This document shows, one piece after another, positions 9,465 through 17,656 of a DNA stretch of 64,000 nt. Numbering within the stretch: the stretch's first letter is position 1; each line of letters opens with the position of its first letter. Source of the stretch: Variovorax sp. MHTC-1 (GTDB taxonomy: Bacteria > Pseudomonadota > Gammaproteobacteria > Burkholderiales > Burkholderiaceae_C). The notes under the pieces are model-generated. The model was not told where the DNA came from. It made no database searches and worked only from the letters and a program-made list of their open reading frames with translations. The position numbers and the translations under genes were made by a program. The DNA is taken from assembly GCF_003984645.1 (NCBI RefSeq), contig NZ_RWKI01000021.1, positions 1-64,000 on the forward strand. The letters are read 5' to 3'.

Positions 9465-10956
9465 GCAGGCGATCTTCTTGCTCGAAGGCGGCTTGGTGGT
9501 CGACGGCTCCGGCGGCCCGAGCTGGCCCGGCGACGTGCTCTTGGCCGGCGACCGCATCGCGGCCATGGGCGAAGGCTTGCGCCAGCGTTTGCCCGAAGGC
9601 ATCGCCGCGGCCGATCTCGAAACCGTCGACTGCCGCGGCAAGGTGATCGCCCCCGGCTTCATCGACGTCCACACGCACGATGACGCGATCGTGCTGCGCG
9701 ATCCGCTGTGCCTGCCGAAGATCTCGCAAGGCATCACGACGGTGGTTACCGGCAACTGCGGCATCTCGCTCGCGCCCTACCGCACGCCGCAAGCCCGGCC
9801 GCCGCTGACGCTGCTGGGCATCGATTCCTTCCGCCATGCCACGATGGCCGACTACCGCGCCGCGGTCGAGGCGGCGCAGCCGGCGCTTAACGTCGCCGCG
9901 CTGATCGGCCATACCACGCTGCGCTTCGCGACCATGGATGCGCTCGACCGCGCCGCCACCGAGGACGAGTGCGCGCGCATGGGCCAGCTGCTCGAAGCCT
10001 GCATGCTCGACGGTGCGCACGGCCTTTCCTCGGGCCTCTTCTACGAGCAGGCCTTCGCCGCGCCGGCCGAGGAAGTGACGGCGCTGGCGCGCATCGTCGC
10101 GCGCCACGGCGGCGTCTATGCCACGCACCTGCGCAGCGAGATGGAAACCATCATCGAGGCCATGCACGAAGCCGGCGACACCGCGTTCAGCGCCGGCGCG
10201 CCGCTCGTGATCTCGCACCACAAGTGCGCCGGCCCCGCCAACTGGGGCCGCACGCTCGAAACCCTGCCGCTGGTCGACGCGCTCGCCAAGCGGCAGGACA
10301 TCGCGCTCGACGTCTACCCCTATGTGGCCGGCTCCACCGTGCTGCGCGAAGACCTGGTGGACGGCGTGATCGACATCCTGCTGACCTGGTCCGACCCGCA
10401 TCCCGAGGTGCCGGGCCGCATGCTGGCCGACATCGCGCGCGAATGGGGCGTCGGCCAGAAGGAAGCCTGCCGCCGCCTGCAGCCCGGCGGCGCCTGCTAC
10501 TTCCAGATGAAGGAAGAGGACGTGGAGCGCGTGATCGCCCATCCGCGCACCATGATCGGCAGCGACGGCCTGCCGCACGACCGCCATCCGCATCCACGCC
10601 TGTGGGGCGCCTTTCCGCGCGTGTTCGCGCGCTACTGGCGCGAGCGCAAGCTGTTCACGCTTGAACAGGCGGTGCACAAGATGACCGGCATGACGGCGCG
10701 CAACCTGCGCATCGCCGACCGCGGCCTGCTGCGCCTGGGCGCGATGGCCGACGTGGTGGTGTTCGATCCGCGCACTATCGCCGACACCGCCACCTACGAC
10801 CGGCCGAAGAGCGCCAGCGTGGGCATCGAGCGCGTGTTCGTCAACGGCGCCTGCGCCTTCCGCGGCGGCGAGGTAGAACCCGCGGTCCGGGCGCGGGCGG
10901 GGCGGATGCTGACGCGGGCGGTCTGGGAAACCGGGTCGAGAATTAGGGCCTGTTAA
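9457..10956 (+). CDS. N-acyl-D-amino-acid deacylase (D-aminoacylase)
   Basis: A 499-residue amidohydrolase. The active-site set of D-aminoacylases is present: H72 and H74 (VHTH), C101 (GNCG), H224 (YATHLRSE), H254 (SHHK) and D370 (GSDGLPHD). It releases free D-amino acids from N-acylated forms, giving the substrate of the upstream deaminase. The start overlaps the regulator gene by 8 bp. The last codons and the TAA stop (10954-10956) lie inside the palindromic element starting at 10944, so the natural C-terminus has been replaced or extended by repeat sequence. Other N-acyl deacylase specificities cannot be excluded. Confidence 0.9.
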   Translation: MAEQAIFLLEGGLVVDGSGGPSWPGDVLLAGDRIAAMGEGLRQRLPEGIAAADLETVDCRGKVIAPGFIDVHTHDDAIVLRDPLCLPKISQGITTVVTGNCGISLAPYRTPQARPPLTLLGIDSFRHATMADYRAAVEAAQPALNVAALIGHTTLRFATMDALDRAATEDECARMGQLLEACMLDGAHGLSSGLFYEQAFAAPAEEVTALARIVARHGGVYATHLRSEMETIIEAMHEAGDTAFSAGAPLVISHHKCAGPANWGRTLETLPLVDALAKRQDIALDVYPYVAGSTVLREDLVDGVIDILLTWSDPHPEVPGRMLADIAREWGVGQKEACRRLQPGGACYFQMKEEDVERVIAHPRTMIGSDGLPHDRHPHPRLWGAFPRVFARYWRERKLFTLEQAVHKMTGMTARNLRIADRGLLRLGAMADVVVFDPRTIADTATYDRPKSASVGIERVFVNGACAFRGGEVEPAVRARAGRMLTRAVWETGSRIRAC

Positions 10957-11214
10957 CGCTATTTGCGGGGATCGCGTTGCCCAGCCAAGGGGCTGGATGC
11001 AAGGCGCCCGTGCGCAGCAAGGCTTGCGCCTTGCAAGCGCGGGCAACGCCGCAGACGGCCCCTTGGCTGGGCAACCCGCAGGGAAGGCCTGCCAGGGCGC
11101 GCCACTCTGCGTTGCGCTCCCCTTGTGCGTGCCGACGCACGCACGGCGTCGCGCGCCTTGATTGGCCCGCCCTGGCAGGCCTTCGCGACGCCGCAAATAG
11201 CCTTACAGGCCCTA
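10944..11214. repeat. 271-bp element with terminal and internal inverted repeats
   Basis: The ends are inverted repeats: TAGGGCCTGTTAACGCTATT at 10944 onward pairs with 11191-11214, with two or three mismatches. Inside, GTTGCCCAGCCAAGGGGC (10976-10993) pairs with GCCCCTTGGCTGGGCAAC (11058-11075), and GGCCTGCCAGGGCG (from about 11086) pairs with CGCCCTGGCAGGCC (ending at about 11182). No open frame of a transposase type is present. The layout resembles a small non-autonomous mobile element. No clear target duplication is visible. It supplies the stop codon of the deacylase. Confidence 0.65.
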
Positions 11215-11223
11215 GCGCCCGGG

Positions 11224-12360
11224 TCAGCGCACGAAGCGGCCTTCGGGCGTGACGCGAACCATTTCGATGAACTTCGAACCCGTGCTGCTGCCGGCCGTGA
11301 AATCGATGTCCATGCCGGCCAGCCGCAGCCTGAAAGCGCGCAGCACCGCGTGCAGGCGCGCACGCGTCAGGTCGCGGCCGGTGCGCTTGAGCGCCTCGAT
11401 CATCACCAGCCCATTCAGGTAGCCCTCGAAGCTGCCGTAGCCCACCGGCACCTGCGCGCGCTCCGCCAGGCGTCGGTAGTCGCGCGTGACGGTCTCCACC
11501 TCGCCCCAGGGATAGGGCGTGACCTGCGAGATGGCCAGTCCGCCCGCCTGCAGGTGCACCACCTTGGCCGTGATCTCGCCCGGGACGACCGACATGCCAT
11601 AGAACATCGGTTTGCTGCCGGCGCCGTAGGTCGCCTTGATGACCTCGCCGGCCACCGTGCCGGCCAAGTACATCAGCACCGCCTGCGGCTGGCTGTCGGC
11701 CAATGTCTTGCCGGCGGCGGCGGAGGTCGAGCCGTCCCCCTTCACCGAAACCACTGCCGTCGGCGTGAGCTTGTGGGTGGCCATGGCGGCCTCGATGAGC
11801 TTGACCGCTTCGGCGCCGCCCGGGTTGTCGAGATGGGCGATCGCCATCTTGTTCACGCCGACGGTCGTCAGGTGCTCGACCAGGGCCTGTGCTTCGCGCG
11901 CATTGCTCGCGCGCACGAAGTAGGCGGAGCCGGCTACGCGTTCGCGCGCCGTGTCGCCCACGCCGTAACAGCCCACGCTGGGTGCGCCGCTTTGCTGCAG
12001 CAGCTTGGCCGCGGCGGCCGTGGTGCCCGAGCCGACGCAGCCGAAGAAGGCGAACACGCGATGGTCGTTCAAGAGCTTGCCGTAGTTCTCCACCGCCTTC
12101 TCGGGCTTCAGCTCGTCGTCCAGCGACACCAGCTTGATTTTGCGTCCGCCCACGCCGCCGTGCTCGTTGACCGCATCGAAGGCCAGTCCCGCGCCGTTGT
12201 GTACGACCTTGATCTGCGAGCCGAGTGGGCCGCTCAGCACGGCACTGCTGCCGAGCAGGATCTCGCTGTCGCTCACCCCGGCTTCGGCATGCGCGGAGGA
12301 CAAATGCGCCAAGCCCGTGGCAAAGACGGCCGTGGAGGCGACAAAACTTCTACGCTGCAT
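11224..12360 (-). CDS. ABC transporter substrate-binding protein, branched-chain amino acid type
   Basis: A 378-residue periplasmic protein of the Peripla_BP_6 (LivJ-like) family. The signal peptide covers residues 1-25, ending SAHA. The mature start GVSDSEILLGSSAVLSGP is the family hallmark (I-x-G-x-x-x-x-x-S-G). No permease or ATPase gene lies next to it, so it is an orphan receptor that may share a Liv transporter; a livH gene starts at 63255 but is far away. It sits alone between the palindromic element and a 110-bp upstream region. Ligand unknown; aromatic or branched compounds are typical for such orphans in this group. Confidence 0.88.
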   Translation of the reverse strand: MQRRSFVASTAVFATGLAHLSSAHAEAGVSDSEILLGSSAVLSGPLGSQIKVVHNGAGLAFDAVNEHGGVGGRKIKLVSLDDELKPEKAVENYGKLLNDHRVFAFFGCVGSGTTAAAAKLLQQSGAPSVGCYGVGDTARERVAGSAYFVRASNAREAQALVEHLTTVGVNKMAIAHLDNPGGAEAVKLIEAAMATHKLTPTAVVSVKGDGSTSAAAGKTLADSQPQAVLMYLAGTVAGEVIKATYGAGSKPMFYGMSVVPGEITAKVVHLQAGGLAISQVTPYPWGEVETVTRDYRRLAERAQVPVGYGSFEGYLNGLVMIEALKRTGRDLTRARLHAVLRAFRLRLAGMDIDFTAGSSTGSKFIEMVRVTPEGRFVR

Positions 12361-12379
12361 GAACGAGGCCCTTTTTCGA

Positions 12380-12398
12380 TAGTTAAGTTGAATAACTA
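12380..12398. promoter_or_regulatory. Inverted repeat TAGTTA-N7-TAACTA upstream of orphan receptor
   Basis: An AT-rich inverted repeat with 6-bp arms (12380-12385 and 12393-12398), about 20-38 bp upstream of the receptor ATG on the minus strand. It stands out in otherwise GC-rich sequence and could be an operator or overlap the promoter. The rest of the 12361-12471 gap shows nothing else that I can name. Confidence 0.35.
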
Positions 12399-12471
12399 TT
12401 TGAAACGAGCCGCCGATACCGCCCAGCTAGGGTTTACCCATGGTGGCGCGGCATTCTTCACGCTCCTGCAA

Positions 12472-12810
12472 TCACTCGTGTCCCGTCAGCATCAGCGCCG
12501 CCCGGTAGGCCGCACGGCCGCCGTTCTTGGCTTCGTCGATCAGCGCCTTCAGCCGCAGCGCGCGCTCCTTCGGCGCCAGCAGATGGAGCGGCTCGGCCAT
12601 CAGCTGCCGGGCCGCGCCGAGCAGCACATGCGCCGAGGTGACGCAGACGCGGATGGCCGCGCGTTCGCCGGCCGCGGCCTTCTCGTCCTCGCGATCCTCG
12701 AGAACCGACTCGATCAGGGCGAGCGCATTGTCGAGGCAGGCCTGCGCGAGCTCGCGCGGGGTCGCGCTGCCCTCTGCCGGCACGGGCGGCGTGTTGTCGG
12801 TGTGGAGCAT
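12472..12810 (-). CDS. Conserved-looking hypothetical protein
   Basis: A 112-residue, mostly helical, cytoplasmic-looking protein without signal peptide, membrane helix or cysteine motif. I do not recognise the family. The start is set at the ATG giving MLHTDNTPP. An in-frame extension to 12906 would run into the flanking hydrolase gene and is arginine-rich, as expected of non-coding GC-rich DNA. It lies 40 bp downstream of the alpha/beta hydrolase on the same strand and may be co-transcribed with it. Residues 25-112 have a regular pattern of Ala, Leu and Glu suggesting a helical bundle. Confidence 0.6.
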   Translation of the reverse strand: MLHTDNTPPVPAEGSATPRELAQACLDNALALIESVLEDREDEKAAAGERAAIRVCVTSAHVLLGAARQLMAEPLHLLAPKERALRLKALIDEAKNGGRAAYRAALMLTGHE

Positions 12811-12850
12811 GGTGAACAGACTGCTTGCTTTCTTTGAAGTCGGAGTCGGA

Positions 12851-13681
12851 TCAGCGCACCGCCAGCGCTGCCTGCGGAGCTGCGGTGCGCGGCGTGCCGG
12901 CTTCATGCCGATGCAGCCAGCGCCTCAAGGCGCGCAGCAGCGCCCCCGGCTGGTCGGCATGCACCCAATGGCCCGCGTCGTCGATGTGTTCCAGGTGCGC
13001 ACGGGGAAACAGGCGTGCGATGCGGTCATGCGACTCGGCTTGCACATAGGACGACTCGGTCCCGGCGAGGAACAGCGCCGGCCCTTCGTACTGCCGGTGC
13101 CGGAACCGCCGCGGAAATCCGCACAGCTCCTGCATGCACATGGCCACTGCCAGCAGGTTGAGGCGCCAGTCGAAGCGCTCGTCGTGGCGCCGCAGGTTCT
13201 GCATCAGGAAGTCGAGCACTGGCGTGTCGCCCGCCTGGTCCTGCGCCAGTGCCTGGCGGGCCTCGTTGCGGCCGGTCGCGGCGGCCGCGTCGAAGCCGCG
13301 CATGGCCATCATGTAGGGCGAGAACTGGTCGCTGTAGCGCTCGGGTGCGATGTCGACCACCGCCAGGCCGGAGATGGCCTGCGGATGCTCGAGGGCCAGC
13401 GTCATGGCGGTCTTGCCGCCCATGCTGTGGCCGATCAGCAGCGGCCGCTGCAAACGCTCGCGCTCGATGAGCGCCAGGACGTCCTGCGCCATCTCGGTGT
13501 ACGACATGGTCTGGCCCCGGGGCGACGCGCCGTGATTGCGCGCATCGGGCAGGTAGACGCGGTGACTGTCGCCGAGCGCGCGGGCGATCCGGGCCCAGTT
13601 ACGCCCCGCGCCGAAGAGCCCGTGCAGGATCACCACCGGAGGACCGTCGCCCACGGCCTCGCAGGCCAACTCAATGGACAT
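12851..13681 (-). CDS. Alpha/beta hydrolase (YbfF-like esterase)
   Basis: A 276-residue alpha/beta hydrolase. The oxyanion segment HGLFG is at residues 20-24, the nucleophile S86 lies in GHSMGG, a probable acid in VVDIAP and a catalytic His in DDAGHWVHADQP near residue 240. It resembles the YbfF type of acyl-CoA/short-ester hydrolases. No signal peptide, so cytoplasmic. The start at the MSIELACE methionine fits the family; a 49-residue upstream extension reads into the promoter region of the divergent LysR gene and was rejected. The exact ester substrate cannot be told. Confidence 0.87.
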   Translation of the reverse strand: MSIELACEAVGDGPPVVILHGLFGAGRNWARIARALGDSHRVYLPDARNHGASPRGQTMSYTEMAQDVLALIERERLQRPLLIGHSMGGKTAMTLALEHPQAISGLAVVDIAPERYSDQFSPYMMAMRGFDAAAATGRNEARQALAQDQAGDTPVLDFLMQNLRRHDERFDWRLNLLAVAMCMQELCGFPRRFRHRQYEGPALFLAGTESSYVQAESHDRIARLFPRAHLEHIDDAGHWVHADQPGALLRALRRWLHRHEAGTPRTAAPQAALAVR

Positions 13682-13857
13682 GGGCTGCAACTTCCTGGCG
13701 TCTGGCCATGGGTCTTGTCTCCTGGCACGGGGATTCGAGGGTTTGACAGAGGTTATGGGCGTCGGACCCCTCCGTAAAATGGTTTGCGTCCATGCGCTGC
13801 ATCGATGCCGCGAATAGCTCGGGAGCACGCAGGGATTTCGAAGGGCGAGGTCACCGC

Positions 13858-14826
13858 ATGCGGTTCAACAAGCTCGACTTGAATCTGCTGGTGGCCCTGG
13901 ATGCGCTGCTCACGGAGCGCAGCATCAGCAGGGCGGGAGAACGCCTGCACCTGAGCCAGTCGGCAACGAGCAATGCGCTGGCGCGGTTGCGGGCCTATTT
14001 CGAGGACGAGCTGCTGGTGCAGGTCGGCCGCAAGCTGGAGCTGACCCCGCGCGCCGAGACGCTGAAGGAGGCCGTGCGCGACGTGCTGGTGCGGGTGGAT
14101 TCCGCGATCCTGGCCCAGCCGGGCTTCGATCCCTCCGAATCGCAGCGCTGCTTTCGCCTGATCGTCTCCGACTACACCTCGATGGTCCTGATGCCGCAGG
14201 TGCTCGCGCTGGCCAGCGCCCAGTCGCGCGCCGTGTGCTTCGAACTGCTGCCGCTGCTGCGGCCGCCGCACCGGGAGCTGGAGAGCGGCGAGGCTGATCT
14301 GCTCGTCCTGCCGCTGGAATACCGCACGCCCGAGCCTCATCCCTTCGACATCCTGTTCGAGGAGCAGTTCGTCTGCGTGGTCTGGAGCGGCGGCCGCTTC
14401 GGGCATGCCGACCAGCTGACGGCGGAGCAGTACGCTGCGGCCGGCCACGTCGTGATGCAGCCCTCCGGCATGGACCAGCCCACGCTCGCGGGATGGCTGA
14501 AGCGGCGCTACCCCGGGGTGCGGCGCATCGAAGTCACCACCTACAGCTTCGCCGCGGTGCCCTATCTGGTTGTGGGCACCGATCGCATCGCCACGCTGCA
14601 CGCACGGCTCGCCTGGCTGGCTCGGAGGTCCCTGCCGCTGCGGCTGCTGCCGGTGCCGATGCCGATGCCGGCGATGAAGCAGACGATGCAATGGCACAAG
14701 TACCGCACGCAGGATCCGGGGCTGGTCTGGCTGCGCGGCCTGCTGCACCAGGCCGTGGCGAGGATGGACGCGGAACTGGAACCCGTTTGCGCGGACGATG
14801 TCGCCGAAGCAGCTCGCATGGAATGA
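13858..14826 (+). CDS. LysR-type transcriptional regulator (NodD/NahR-like)
   Basis: A 322-residue LysR regulator. The N-terminal winged helix (residues ~5-65, with LDLNLLVALDALLTERSIS and the HLSQSATSNALARLR recognition helix) is of the NodD/NahR/LinR type. Residues 90-305 form the effector-binding domain. Divergent from the alpha/beta hydrolase across a 176-bp gap, the classical arrangement for LysR control of a neighbour, so that hydrolase is a likely target. Convergent with the broken SDR gene downstream. Effector unknown. Confidence 0.9.
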   Translation: MRFNKLDLNLLVALDALLTERSISRAGERLHLSQSATSNALARLRAYFEDELLVQVGRKLELTPRAETLKEAVRDVLVRVDSAILAQPGFDPSESQRCFRLIVSDYTSMVLMPQVLALASAQSRAVCFELLPLLRPPHRELESGEADLLVLPLEYRTPEPHPFDILFEEQFVCVVWSGGRFGHADQLTAEQYAAAGHVVMQPSGMDQPTLAGWLKRRYPGVRRIEVTTYSFAAVPYLVVGTDRIATLHARLAWLARRSLPLRLLPVPMPMPAMKQTMQWHKYRTQDPGLVWLRGLLHQAVARMDAELEPVCADDVAEAARME

Positions 14827-14858
14827 CCCGCCCGCGCGCGAGGGCGCGCGGCGCCGCC

Positions 14859-15613
14859 TCAGGCTGCGATCGAGTAGCCGCCGTCGACGGGGATCGCCGC
14901 GCCCGTCACGAAGTCGGAAGCCTTGCTCGCGAGGAAGACCGCGATGCCAGGTCCTCCGGCCGGCCCCAGCGCCCGGCGGGTGTGCGCGCATTGACGCGCT
15001 CCTCGAGGCCCTGCACCTGCGCACGCGCGCCGTCGGTCAGCTCGGTGCGGATCCAGCCCGGCAGCACGGCATTGACCTGGATCCTGTCCGGCGCCCAGGA
15101 GGCAGCCAGCGCGCGACTCAACTGCACGATGCCGCCCTTGCTCGCGCCGTAGGCCGGCCCATAGGGCGCGCCGAAGAGCGACATCATCGAACCGATGTTG
15201 ATGATCTTGCCGCCGCCGGCCGCCTTGAGGTGCGGATGGGCCGCGCGGCAGCACAGGAAGGCGCTGGTGAGATTGGTGTCCATCACCATGTGCCATTCGG
15301 CCAGCGCGAGCTGGTCGGCCGGCTTGCGCACCGTGGTGCCGGCGTTGTTGACCAGGATGTCGAGCCGGCCGCAGCGCTCGGCCACCTGGTCGAAGATTTG
15401 CTGCACCGATGCTTCGTCGCTCACGTCGGCCGCCAGCGCGAAGCTGTCGCTGCCCGATGCCTTCAATTTCTCGACCGCGGCGGCCGATTTCTGAGGATTG
15501 CGCGCCGCAACGATCACGCGCGCCCCGGCCTTCGCCAAGCCCTCGGCCATGCCGAGCCCGATACCGCCGTTGCCGCCGGTGACGAGCGCGACTTTTCCCG
15601 TCAGATCGAACAT
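14859..15613 (-). pseudogene. SDR oxidoreductase disrupted by a frameshift
   Basis: A glucose/ribitol-dehydrogenase-like SDR. The TGGNGGIG cofactor motif, NNAG, the catalytic Ser and the Tyr/Lys pair (YGASK) are intact in the first frame from 15613. After GRWGRPEDLA the frame is lost near 14946-14950. The conserved C-terminus (IAVFLASKASDF...VDGGYSIAA) continues in another frame to the stop at 14859. The net loss is 1 or 4 bases. As read, the product would end at 14906 with a wrong tail (235 residues). It could be a genuine pseudogene or a sequencing error. It lies 7 bp after the VWA gene. Confidence 0.8.
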
Positions 15614-15620
15614 CGACGGG

Positions 15621-16664
15621 CTACAGGATCCTGTTGAACCACAGCAGCGAGAGGCCGGCGGAGAGCAGGGCCAGCACGGCGGCGCTGAGCGCGAACAGCG
15701 CCGAGATCTCGGTTTCCTTCTTCTCGACCGTGAGCCTGGAGCTCAGCGTGTTGTAGACCTTGGTGAGGTCTGTGGCGGTGCCAGCGTAGTAGTACTCGGC
15801 CTGTGTCTTGTTGGCGATCGCCTTGAGCGTTTCCTCGTCGAGGCGCACGCGCATCGACCAGCCTTCGAAGCCGATGGTCTCGCCGTCCACCGTGCCGATG
15901 CCCACGGTGTAGACGCGCACGCCGCGCTCGGCCGCGACCTTGGCCGCATCGAGGGGGTCGACGCCGGTGGTGCGTTGGCCGTCGGTCAGCATGATGATGG
16001 CGGCCGAGGTGTAGGAGCCGGGCGCCACCGGCGTGAACTCCTTCTGCGGCCCCTTGCCGGCCTGCTCGAGCGGCACGCCGCGCTGGCGGCTGCTCTGGGG
16101 GCCGAAGTTCGAGACGTCGATGCCCGCATCCGGGAACAGGGTGGCCAGCGAAACGACGATGGCGTTGCCGGTGGCCGTCGCGCGCTGCAGCTGGAAGGAG
16201 TCGATGGCGGTGACCAGGTCTTCGCGGTTGGTGGTCGGCAGCTGCGCGACGTTCGCGCTGCCGGCGAAGGCGACGATGCCGACCTTCACGTGGCGCGGCA
16301 GTTCCTTCAGGAAGCTCTTGGCCGCTTCCTGCGCGGCCACGAGGCGGTTGGGCTGCACGTCGGCCGCGCGCATGCTCCCCGACACGTCCATCGCCAGGAT
16401 GATGGTCTGCTGGTTCGAGGGCAGCACCACCACCGCCATCGGCCGCGCGGCGGCGATCAGCATCGCGATCATCGCGAGCAGGAACAGGAAGGGCGGGATG
16501 TGGCGGCGAATGTTCTGGCGCACGCCCATCGCCTCGCGCACGATCGAGAGGCTGGCGTAGCGCAGCGCCAGCTTCTTCTTGCGCCGCATGAGCCAGAAGT
16601 ACAGCAGCACCAGCAGCGGCGCCGCGAGCAACAGCCAGAGGAATTGAGGCCAGAGGAAGTTCAT
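15621..16664 (-). CDS. VWA domain membrane protein (BatA-like)
   Basis: A 347-residue protein with two N-terminal helices (about 5-26 and 57-78), a von Willebrand A domain and a C-terminal helix (about 320-340). The metal-ion-dependent adhesion site is intact (D93-x-S-x-S97 in DVSGSM, then the TDG loop). Its ATG overlaps the stop of the DUF58 gene by 4 bp (ATGA). MoxR-DUF58-VWA modules are thought to act as chaperone-like assemblies in envelope stress or metal insertion. The second VWA and TPR genes often seen in Bat operons are missing here. Confidence 0.9.
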   Translation of the reverse strand: MNFLWPQFLWLLLAAPLLVLLYFWLMRRKKKLALRYASLSIVREAMGVRQNIRRHIPPFLFLLAMIAMLIAAARPMAVVVLPSNQQTIILAMDVSGSMRAADVQPNRLVAAQEAAKSFLKELPRHVKVGIVAFAGSANVAQLPTTNREDLVTAIDSFQLQRATATGNAIVVSLATLFPDAGIDVSNFGPQSSRQRGVPLEQAGKGPQKEFTPVAPGSYTSAAIIMLTDGQRTTGVDPLDAAKVAAERGVRVYTVGIGTVDGETIGFEGWSMRVRLDEETLKAIANKTQAEYYYAGTATDLTKVYNTLSSRLTVEKKETEISALFALSAAVLALLSAGLSLLWFNRIL

Positions 16665-17656
16665 GCTGCCACCGCCTTCGGGTTGGACGACCCGGCGCGC
16701 ACGCGGCGCTTGCGCATGTCGGCAAAGCGCACGATGGCTTCCACCAGATCGTCGTTGGTCGAGAGTTCGAGCGCGTCGACGCCGACCTTGGCCAGCGTCT
16801 CGCGCAGGGTTGTTTCGCGCTCTGCGGCAACGCGGGCGAAGCGCTTGCGGAAGCTCGCGTCGTGCGTGTCGACCCAGAGCTGCTCGCCGGTCTCGGCATC
16901 GGTGAGCGGCACCAGGCCGAGGTCGGGCAGCTCGAGTTCGAGCGGGTCGAAGAGGCGCACCGCCACCACCTCGTGGCGCCGCACCAGTTGAGCGAGCGGG
17001 AGCTCCCAGCCGGGCTCGCTCAGGAAATCGGACACCACGAACACGGTCGAGCGGCGCGGCATCAGCACCGCTGCCGACTTGAGCAGATCGGCCAGCCGGG
17101 TCATGCCCTTCTGGACCGGCGCGTTCTTCTTTTCGGCGCGGCGTTCCATCGCGTGCAGCAGGTGCAGCACGTGCCGCCGGCCGCTGCGCGGCGGGATCAC
17201 GGCCTCGACGTCGTTGCCGTAGACCAGCGCACCGACGCGGTTGCCGTGCCGCGTGAGCAGGCGAGCGATGACGCCGACGAAGCCGGCCGAGATCTCGCGC
17301 TTGGCTTTGCGGCCGGAACCGAAGTCGACTGAACGGCTCAGGTCGAGGATGAACCAGGCGGCCATCTCGCGGTCTTCGGTGAACACGCGCACATGCGGCG
17401 TCTGCAGGCGCGCGGTGACGTTCCAGTCGATGTGGCGCACGTCGTCGTGGTGCTGGTACTCGCGCAGGTCGGCCAGGTCGAGGCCGGTGCCGCGCATCAG
17501 CGTGCGGTAGTCGCCCTGCAGCAGGCCGTCGAGCCGGCGGATCACCGTCCATTCGAGCCGGCGCAGCAGGCGCTCGGCGGAGCCCGCCGCGGCCTCGCCC
17601 GCGAGTCGTTCGTCGTTGGCGGCGCGTTCGCGCCGGCTAGGCCACCAGCTTTTCAT
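16661..17656 (-). CDS. DUF58 domain protein
   Basis: A 331-residue DUF58 protein; the signature segment (DLREYQHHDDVRHIDWNVTARLQTPHVRVF region, residues ~62-95) is complete, and a degenerate VWA-like fold follows. No membrane helix. It sits between the MoxR ATPase (20-bp overlap) and the VWA protein (4-bp overlap), which is the standard order of the module. It probably bridges the ATPase and the membrane VWA partner, an inference from conserved linkage rather than a known reaction. Confidence 0.9.
   Translation of the reverse strand: MKSWWPSRRERAANDERLAGEAAAGSAERLLRRLEWTVIRRLDGLLQGDYRTLMRGTGLDLADLREYQHHDDVRHIDWNVTARLQTPHVRVFTEDREMAAWFILDLSRSVDFGSGRKAKREISAGFVGVIARLLTRHGNRVGALVYGNDVEAVIPPRSGRRHVLHLLHAMERRAEKKNAPVQKGMTRLADLLKSAAVLMPRRSTVFVVSDFLSEPGWELPLAQLVRRHEVVAVRLFDPLELELPDLGLVPLTDAETGEQLWVDTHDASFRKRFARVAAERETTLRETLAKVGVDALELSTNDDLVEAIVRFADMRKRRVRAGSSNPKAVAA

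Noticed and set aside
10957..11223. Transposase remnant within the 271-bp element.
   Set aside because: None of the frames shows transposase motifs, and the segment is dominated by inverted repeats.
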